Positions 63,588 to 64,000 of a stretch of DNA of 64,000 bases are shown here, piece after piece. The notes under the pieces were generated by a model. The model made no database searches and was not told where the DNA came from. It saw nothing but the letters and a program-made list of their open reading frames with translations. The position numbers and the translations under genes were made by a program. Source of the DNA: Glycine soja (taxonomy: Eukaryota; Streptophyta; Magnoliopsida; Fabales; Fabaceae). The DNA lies in NCBI RefSeq assembly GCF_004193775.1, contig NC_041004.1:31148411-31212410 (forward strand), given 5' to 3'. How positions within the stretch are numbered: the stretch's first letter is position 1; every line of letters starts with the position of its first letter.

Positions 63588-64000
63588 GTACGAACTTCTG
63601 CTGGGGCAACGCCGTATTCCTTGGTTTATGGGATGGAAGCAGTGCTCCCATTTGAGGTAGAGGTTCCTTCTCAGAGGATAATGGCGGAGTCAGACCTAGA
63701 AGAGTCAGAATGGGCTCAAGCGCGCTACGACCAACTTAACCTTATTGAAGGTAAGCGTTTGGCCGCCATGAGCCATGGGCGTTTGTATCAACGAAGGATA
63801 AAGAACGCATTCGACAAGAAGGTACGCCCGCACAAGTTCAACGAGGGGGACCTCGTGCTGAAGAAGATGTCCCACGTTGTTAAAGATAATCGAGGCAAGT
63901 GGGCCCCGAATTATGAAGGACCTTTCATGGTGAAAAGAGCTTTTTCTGGGGGTGCTCTGATACTCACCCACATGGATGGCGAGGAATTGCCTTCGCCCAT
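63588..64000 (+). pseudogene. Ogre/Tat integrase C-terminal part, frame-shifted, cut by window end
   Basis: In a frame different from the upstream pol: VRTSAGATPYSLVYGMEAV, ESEWAQARYDQLNLIEGKRL, the FNEGDLVLKK chromo-like/C-terminal block, then GALILTHMDGEELPSP at the edge. This is the normal end of integrase, displaced by the small deletion near 63583. Confidence 0.88.

Larger units (their letters stand above)
52495..64000 (+). mobile_element. Ogre/Tat-lineage Gypsy retrotransposon, 3' end beyond the window
   Basis: A 1.6-kb 5' LTR is followed by the primer site TGGCGACTCCACTGGGGAC. Then come an extra ORF1, gag, protease with a G-patch-like part, a short stop-containing spacer, RT, two RNase H domains and integrase. 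ORF1 ahead of gag, the spacer between protease and RT, and the second (archaeal-type) RNase H are the marks of Ogre/Tat elements. In-frame stops at 54918, 56310, 60823 and 62035, a frame change near 59300 and a small frameshifting deletion near 63583 show it is degenerate. The 3' LTR is not in the window. Confidence 0.93.

Noticed and set aside
52495..64000. An integrated retrovirus with an envelope gene
   Set aside because: No env-like frame is seen up to the window edge, and the gene order is that of Ogre/Tat retrotransposons. Sequence after integrase is outside the window.

Overview
This is a eukaryotic nuclear window from a plant. Two multi-exon genes with GT-AG introns, AT-rich intergenic DNA and dense nested retrotransposons show this directly. 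Captured fragments of RPL31, a PUB17-like U-box gene and a DUF1218-like gene fit a eudicot. The repeat families (Ogre/Tat Gypsy, RTE LINE, LTRs rich in the palindrome GTAATCGATTAC) suggest a legume, most likely soybean (Glycine). The species call is inference from memory of the families; nothing was searched.

Host genes. Two complete CER1-type genes (very-long-chain aldehyde decarbonylase/alkane-forming enzymes of cuticular wax) lie tail to tail. Gene A is on + (10 exons, 6717-24189, 627 codons). Gene B is on - (9 exons, 37317-30379, 624 codons). Every exon could be joined in frame, and both keep the three His boxes at the same residue positions. Gene B lacks exactly one intron, the 4.8-kb GC-AG intron 6 of gene A. 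Both have a TATA box about 80-100 bp upstream of the ATG.

Layout. 1-5.7 kb: candidate solo LTR (TGTAACACCC...GGGGTGCTACA) with a nested 3.0-kb non-autonomous LTR element. 6.6-24.2 kb: gene A. Its intron 4 holds a nearly intact 3.2-kb RTE LINE; its intron 6 holds an En/Spm-like transposase relic, a 274-bp Mutator-type MITE and a short copia-like LTR relic. 24.2-30.4 kb: a decayed Gypsy pol relic split by a 3.0-kb deleted Copia element (TSD ATTTG) and by a probable MITE. 30.4-37.4 kb: gene B. 38.4-44.1 kb: a probable Pack-CACTA transposon carrying fragments of three host genes (DUF1218-like, RPL31, PUB17-like), all on -, later hit by a 1.0-kb solo LTR. 45.4-51.9 kb: a Copia element (TSD CTCAT, 261-bp LTRs) whose reverse transcriptase is split right after the YVDD box by a 1.7-kb solo LTR (TSD AGATC). 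52.1-52.4 kb: candidate truncated copia LTR. 52.5-64 kb: the 5' LTR, extra ORF1, gag, protease and pol of a degenerate Ogre/Tat Gypsy element that runs off the window.

The wax genes are the functional content; almost everything else is nested mobile DNA. I found no evidence of a wholly new system. The best leads are the multi-gene Pack-CACTA, the precise intron difference between the CER1 paralogues, and the almost intact LINE inside a CER1 intron.
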